From NCBI GenBank assembly GCA_025454075.1, contig JALOPD010000022.1, positions 1 to 45,188 on the forward strand: a stretch of DNA of 45,188 bases, in the 5' to 3' direction. Below are positions 41,593-45,188 of the stretch, piece by piece. The stretch is from Desulfobacterales bacterium. Lineage in GTDB: Bacteria; Desulfobacterota; Desulfobacteria; Desulfobacterales; UBA2174_A. A program made the translations under genes and the position numbers. Within the stretch, counting starts at the first letter, position 1; each line of letters starts with the position of its first letter. Below the pieces are notes generated by a model, which was not told the origin of the DNA, made no database searches, and worked only from the letters and a program-made list of their open reading frames with translations.

Positions 41593-42889
41593 CCTGTTGA
41601 ACGCGGCAAGGCCGCCGGTGTTCTGCCCGGGGTGCTCCCACGAGCGCATCACCCACACCCTGGACCAGGCGTTTCAGAGCATGGGGCTGGGCGGCGAGCG
41701 CATCGCCATGGTGAGCGACATCGGCTGCTCGGGGCTCTTCGACACGTTTTTCCACACCCACGCCTTCCACGGCCTGCACGGCCGGGCGCTCACCTATGCG
41801 GCCGGGCTCAAGCTCGTGCGGCCCGGGCTGACGGTCGTGGTCACCATGGGCGACGGCGGCCAGGGCATCGGCGGGGCCCACCTGCTGGCGGCCTGCCGCC
41901 GCAACCTGGACCTGACCCTGCTCGTGCTCAACAACTTCAACTTCGGCATGACCGGCGGCCAGTATTCCGCAACCACCCCGCCGGATGCCGATGTGGGTTC
42001 CGGGTTCCTCAACCGGTTGGAGCGGCCGCTCGACATCTGCGGCGTGGCCAGGGCGGCCGGCGCGCCCTACGTCGTACGATGCTCGGCCTATCGCAGCGAC
42101 CTCGCCGACGTGATCCGCAAGGCCGTCGAGTTCAAGGGGTTTTCGGTGGTGGACATCTGGGGGATCTGCCCGGGACGGTTCTCCAAGCGCAACCGGCTGA
42201 CGACCAAGGGCATCGACGAGATGCTCTCGAAGCTCGTCCCGCACGAGGGGCCGGTTCCCGAAAACCAGCGTCGGGAATTCGGGGAGCACTACCGCGAGCT
42301 GGCCGCCGTGCAGAAAGCGGTCCCGCCGCCCCAGGCCGTCGCTCCGGCGTTTGCCCCGGTCAGCGGCGACCGGCAGGAGGTCGTTATGGTGGGCAGCGCC
42401 GGCCAGCGCATCCTCACCGCCGGCGAGATTCTTTGCCTGGCGGGCCTGCACGCCGGCCTCAACGTCACCCAGAAAAACGACTACGACATCACCGTGCTGC
42501 GCGGTCCCTCCATCAGCGAGATGATCCTCTCCCCGCAGGCGATCGACTACACCGGCAGCCAGCGGCCCTCGGTGGTGGTGGCGCTGGGGCTGGAAGGCGT
42601 GGCGCGGCGCAAGAAAACCTTCGCGGCCCTCGATGCCACCGGCACCGTCATTCAAGCGGCGGGGGTGGACGTGCCCGCCGGCCGCGCCCGCGTCCACCGG
42701 GTGGACTTCAAGGGGCAGGGGTTCAAGGCAACGGATTGGGCCTTGGCGTCACTGGGGGTGATGTCCAAGCTCGGCGTGGCGATCCGGCCGGAGATGCTGG
42801 AAGCGGCGCTGGCGGCGAGGCTCAAGGGCGAGGCCCTGGCCGGCGCCCTGGAGACCGTCCGGCGGGTGGAACCGGGGCAATGGCTGTAA
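41585..42889 (+). CDS. korB: 2-oxoacid:ferredoxin oxidoreductase, fused beta (TPP) and gamma subunits
   Basis: A 434-residue protein. Residues about 1-245 are the thiamine-diphosphate-binding beta subunit, with FCPGCSHERITHTLDQ, SDIGCSGLFDTFF, the TPP motif GDGGQGIGGAHLLAACRRN followed by LLVLNNFNFGMTGGQYS, and DIWGICPGRFSKRN. Residues about 265-434 are a gamma-type domain (VMVGSAGQRILTAGEILCL, AGLNVTQKNDYDI, SEMILSPQAIDY). Beta and gamma are usually separate polypeptides. A beta Cys cluster like that of longer enzymes is not obvious beyond CPGC, and no delta (ferredoxin) subunit gene follows. The ATG at 41585 overlaps the korA stop. Confidence 0.88.
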   Translation: MDSLLNAARPPVFCPGCSHERITHTLDQAFQSMGLGGERIAMVSDIGCSGLFDTFFHTHAFHGLHGRALTYAAGLKLVRPGLTVVVTMGDGGQGIGGAHLLAACRRNLDLTLLVLNNFNFGMTGGQYSATTPPDADVGSGFLNRLERPLDICGVARAAGAPYVVRCSAYRSDLADVIRKAVEFKGFSVVDIWGICPGRFSKRNRLTTKGIDEMLSKLVPHEGPVPENQRREFGEHYRELAAVQKAVPPPQAVAPAFAPVSGDRQEVVMVGSAGQRILTAGEILCLAGLHAGLNVTQKNDYDITVLRGPSISEMILSPQAIDYTGSQRPSVVVALGLEGVARRKKTFAALDATGTVIQAAGVDVPAGRARVHRVDFKGQGFKATDWALASLGVMSKLGVAIRPEMLEAALAARLKGEALAGALETVRRVEPGQWL

Positions 42890-42908
42890 CCGCCGCCATG
42901 CGGCGGTT
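42888..42908. terminator. small GC-rich hairpin after korB
   Basis: AACCGCCG (42888-42895) pairs with CGGCGGTT (42901-42908) across a 5-nt loop, beginning inside the korB stop codon. No T tract follows directly, so it probably assists the stronger terminator 6 nt further on. Confidence 0.5.
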
Positions 42909-42913
42909 CCTAT

Positions 42914-42953
42914 AAAACGAAAGGCCCATGCATGCGCATGGGCCTTTCGTTTT
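42914..42953. terminator. bidirectional rho-independent terminator between korB and the biotin carrier gene
   Basis: A perfect 17-bp stem (AAAACGAAAGGCCCATG at 42914-42930 with CATGGGCCTTTCGTTTT at 42937-42953) has a 6-nt loop. The outer A and T runs give a T tract in both directions, which suits two convergent genes: korB on the plus strand and the biotin carrier on the minus strand. Confidence 0.88.
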
Positions 42954-42986
42954 AAATCCGATGGTTATCAGGCAGAATCGGCAGGG

Positions 42987-43202
42987 CTACTCCAAAACCA
43001 TCAGCACCTGCTGCGCGGCCACCGTGTCGTCTTTCTTGACCTTGATCTCCTTCACCTTCCCCGCTTCCGGCGACGGGATGGCGTTTTCCATCTTCATGGC
43101 TTCCAGGATCAGCACTTCCTGATACTCGAGGACCTCTTCCCCCGTCTTGACGAGAATATCGACGACTTTTCCGGGCATCGGGGCCACGATCTGCTTGCTC
43201 AT
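42987..43202 (-). CDS. small biotin carboxyl carrier protein
   Basis: A 71-residue biotinyl/lipoyl-attachment domain and nothing else. The biotinylated Lys is in LILEAMKMENAI (AMKM motif), and the opening VAPMPGKVVDILVKTGEEV and the final LMVLE are standard. Such stand-alone carriers serve acyl-CoA carboxylases or decarboxylases in anaerobes (GcdC- or MmdC-like function). The carboxyltransferase gene starts 249 nt away on the opposite strand, with divergent promoters between them, so this is probably its carrier subunit. It lacks the long Ala/Pro linker of GcdC. AGGAGAG lies about 8 nt before the ATG. Confidence 0.9.
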   Translation of the reverse strand: MSKQIVAPMPGKVVDILVKTGEEVLEYQEVLILEAMKMENAIPSPEAGKVKEIKVKKDDTVAAQQVLMVLE

Positions 43203-43268
43203 GCCTTGCTCTCCTGTGTTTTGTTTTCTCGGTCGACCGGCGCGGGCGACGTGCGAAAAGAATGGTGC

Positions 43269-43297
43269 TTGATACTGAAAGGTTCAAGGAATGTCAA
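43269..43297 (-). promoter_or_regulatory. promoter of the biotin carrier gene
   Basis: On the minus strand a perfect TTGACA (43297-43292) is followed after exactly 17 nt by TATCAA (43274-43269, four of six). The start would be near 43262, about 60 nt before the ATG. Confidence 0.55.
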
Positions 43298-43328
43298 GGA
43301 CAAAGGCCGGCGGGGACCGCCTCCGTCC

Positions 43329-43355
43329 TTGACGCCACCCGGCAGTTTGTATAAT
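43329..43355 (+). promoter_or_regulatory. promoter of the gcdA-like gene
   Basis: TTGACG (43329-43334) and a perfect TATAAT (43350-43355) are separated by 15 nt, slightly short of optimal. The start would be near 43362, about 90 nt before the ATG at 43451. It is divergent from the biotin carrier promoter 32 nt away, so one regulator could control both. Confidence 0.5.
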
Positions 43356-43450
43356 GAAATAGGTCACGTGTTTTTTGCACAGGAACCCGGCCATGCAGGG
43401 GGGTTGAATTGCCCGACCGGGCAACACTTCAGACGGGGAGGATGGTGGAC

Positions 43451-45184
43451 ATGCGACCGTATTTCGAGAAGATGAAGGAGTTCGGCAGTGCGCTTAAGCC
43501 CGGGATGATCAAAAGCAGGGAAAACAACGTCAAGCTGATCAAGGATGTGGAAGCCGCCGTGGACCAGGCGGTGGAGAAGGTCAAGAACGCCGGGCTGCCC
43601 ACCGCCGAGATCAACAAGCGCAAGCAGTTGACCATCTGGCAGCGCCTGGACTACCTGCTCGACCCCGGCACCTGGTGCTCCCTCAACACTCTTTACAACC
43701 CCATGGACAACGTCGAAGGGACCAGCAACGTCTACCACGGCCTGGCCAGGATCTCGGGCAAGTGGGCGGTCGTGATCGGCTTCGACAACAAGGTGCTGGC
43801 CGGCGCCTGGCTGCCCGGGCAGCCCGATCACATTCTGCGGGCCACCAACCTCGCCCGGCGGCTGCACGTGCCGCTCGTCTGGCTCGTGAACTGCAGCGGG
43901 GTCAAGCTCCCCAACCAGGAGAAGTTCTACGCCGACCGCCGCGGCGGCGGGACGACCTTCTTCCGGCACGCCGAGCTCGAGCAGGAAGGGGTCCCGATCC
44001 TGGCCGGGATCTGGGGGACCAACCCGGCCGGCGGCGGCTACCAGAGCATCAGCCCGACGATCCTCTTCGCCCACAAGGACGCCAACATGGCGGTCGGGGG
44101 CGGGGGCATCCTGAGCGGCATGTCGCCCAAGGGCTTCTTCGACCTGGATGGCGCCGAGCAGCTGATCTCGGCGGCCAAGCAGTTCAAGGCCGAGCCGCCG
44201 GGCTCGGTCAAGGTCCACCACGACGCGACCGGTTTTTTCCGGCACGTCTTCGACACCGAGCAGGCGGTCCTGGACGGCATCAAGGAGTACATGCAGGGCA
44301 TCCCGGCCTACGCCCCCAAGTTTTTCAGAGTGGCCGAGCCCAAGGCCCCGCGCTTCCCGGACGAGGACCTGTATTACCTGGTCCCGTTCAACCAGAAGCA
44401 GATGTACAACTTCGACGAGGTATTGGCGCGCCTGGTGGACGGCAGCGAGCACCTGGAATACCGCCCGGGCTACGGCCCGGAGATCTACACGGGGCTGGTC
44501 AAGATCGACGGGTTCCTAGTCGGGGTGATCGGCAACCGCCAGGGGTTCCTGGGGGAGGACTACCCCGAGTACGCCCCCTACCCCGGCATCGGCGGCAAAC
44601 TCTACCGCCAGGGGCTCATCAAGATGAACGAGTTCGTGGTGCACTGCGGCCGCGACCGGGTGCCGATCGTCTGGGTCCAGGACACGACCGGCATCGACGT
44701 CGGCGACATCGCGGAGAAGGCCGAGCTGCTCGGGCTGGGGCAGTCGCTGATCTACTCGATCCAGCAGACCGAGATCCCGATGATGCTGCTCGTGCTGCGC
44801 AAGGGCACCGCGGCCGCGCACTACGTGATGGGCGGGCCGACGGCCAACCGCCACAACGTCTTCACGCTCGGCACGGCAACGACCGAGATCTACGTCATGC
44901 ACGGGGAGACCGCGGCCGCGGCGAGCTACTCGCGCCGGCTGGTCAAGGAGAAGGAGAGCGGCAAGCCGCTCGAGCCCGTGATCGAGGAAATGAACAAGCT
45001 CGTCAAGTCCTACTACGACAACTCGCGGCCGCTCTACTGCGCCAGGCACGGCCTGGTGGACGAGGTCGCCGCCATGCCCCACCTGCGCAACTACCTGGTG
45101 GCCTTCGCCGGCGCCGCGTACCAGAACCCGCGGTCCATCTGCCCCCACCACCAGATGATGCTCCCCCGGATCATCAAGGGCTGA
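43451..45184 (+). CDS. gcdA: carboxyltransferase subunit, glutaconyl-CoA decarboxylase alpha type
   Basis: A 577-residue acyl-CoA carboxyltransferase close in length and sequence to GcdA of Acidaminococcus (587 residues). Matching segments include KLAGAW-type VLAGAWLPGQPDHILRA, NCSGVKLPNQEK, GGGTTFFRHAELEQ, GTNPAGGGYQSISPT, YRQGLIKMNEFVVHCGRDR, VQDTTGIDVGDIAEKAELLG and a C-terminal YQNPRSICPHHQMMLPR. GcdA moves the carboxyl group from glutaconyl-CoA to biotin, and in pump complexes decarboxylation of biotin then drives Na+ export. The ATG at 43451 follows GGGAGG by about 9 nt and fits the family start. An ATG at 43442 is too near the ribosome-binding site. The substrate could also be another acyl-CoA. 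It ends 4 nt before the window edge, so downstream subunits cannot be seen. Confidence 0.88.
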   Translation: MRPYFEKMKEFGSALKPGMIKSRENNVKLIKDVEAAVDQAVEKVKNAGLPTAEINKRKQLTIWQRLDYLLDPGTWCSLNTLYNPMDNVEGTSNVYHGLARISGKWAVVIGFDNKVLAGAWLPGQPDHILRATNLARRLHVPLVWLVNCSGVKLPNQEKFYADRRGGGTTFFRHAELEQEGVPILAGIWGTNPAGGGYQSISPTILFAHKDANMAVGGGGILSGMSPKGFFDLDGAEQLISAAKQFKAEPPGSVKVHHDATGFFRHVFDTEQAVLDGIKEYMQGIPAYAPKFFRVAEPKAPRFPDEDLYYLVPFNQKQMYNFDEVLARLVDGSEHLEYRPGYGPEIYTGLVKIDGFLVGVIGNRQGFLGEDYPEYAPYPGIGGKLYRQGLIKMNEFVVHCGRDRVPIVWVQDTTGIDVGDIAEKAELLGLGQSLIYSIQQTEIPMMLLVLRKGTAAAHYVMGGPTANRHNVFTLGTATTEIYVMHGETAAAASYSRRLVKEKESGKPLEPVIEEMNKLVKSYYDNSRPLYCARHGLVDEVAAMPHLRNYLVAFAGAAYQNPRSICPHHQMMLPRIIKG

Positions 45185-45188
45185 TTAG

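Noticed and set aside
42888..42953. Riboswitch-like double hairpin after korB
   Set aside because: Both hairpins lie after the korB stop and between convergent genes, and the second is a standard bidirectional terminator.
43206..43475. 89-codon plus-strand frame before gcdA
   Set aside because: It lies across the divergent promoter region and the gcdA ribosome-binding site and has no protein-like features.
1..45188. tRNA, rRNA or CRISPR array
   Set aside because: No cloverleaf-like sequences with CCA-type ends, conserved rRNA segments or regularly spaced repeats were seen on either strand by eye. A covariance-model search was not possible.

Overview
The window is a GC-rich (mostly above 60% by eye), densely coded bacterial chromosome segment from a Gram-negative, largely anaerobic organism. 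Gene content suggests a Desulfobacterota (deltaproteobacterial) relative: an ADP-forming acyl-CoA synthetase, a ferredoxin-type 2-oxoacid oxidoreductase, a glutaconyl-CoA-decarboxylase-type carboxyltransferase with a separate small biotin carrier, an AmrS radical SAM enzyme, two MoeA paralogues (one fused to a periplasmic-binding-like domain), and an EnvC/CtpA/YibQ envelope cluster. The lineage is inferred from gene content only. No rRNA, tRNA, CRISPR array or intact mobile element was seen.

Layout. 1-8.9 kb is a patchy, partly more AT-rich region: the start of a secreted protein, an amphi-Trp protein, a large MscS channel, a 3'-truncated M28 peptidase, a GSDH-type sugar dehydrogenase, an AMIN/amidase_3 cell-wall amidase, a lipoprotein, a roughly 500-bp gap with a probable IS21-type end, and a CBS-ACT protein. 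8.9-11.9 kb holds an EamA exporter and the two subunits of ADP-forming acetyl-CoA synthetase. 12.1-15.7 kb holds two translationally coupled large membrane GTPases. 15.9-21.9 kb is a minus-strand run: DEAD-box helicase (broken), methyltransferase, AmrS, PfpI/DJ-1 protein, DUF1846 protein, and a small Cys-rich protein. 22.1-27.1 kb, plus strand, carries moeA, moeA-PBP, dnaJ and queD. pyrE lies on the minus strand with a long leader containing an intrinsic terminator.

28.0-34.7 kb is the most striking block: tolC-ftsE-ftsX::envC-ctpA-yibQ, all plus strand, with tolC and ftsE joined by an ATGA overlap and ftsX and envC read as one 687-codon frame. FtsEX activates cell-wall amidases through EnvC, and CtpA and YibQ are envelope proteins, so this looks like a cell-division/peptidoglycan-remodelling operon with an outer-membrane channel attached. 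The ftsX-envC join falls exactly at an AAAATGA sequence where one fewer A would restore a normal stop/start overlap. 34.9-40.3 kb carries a hybrid histidine kinase, an FHA protein and a 7TM-HD phosphohydrolase. 40.5-45.2 kb carries korA, a korB-korC fusion, a biotin carrier and a gcdA-like carboxyltransferase expressed from divergent promoters.

Several genes look damaged: the M28 peptidase lacks its C-terminus, the helicase has lost its DEAD motif with a frameshift, ftsX/envC may carry a 1-nt insertion, and the first GTPase lacks recognisable G2 and G4 motifs. These should be checked against reads before any biological interpretation.
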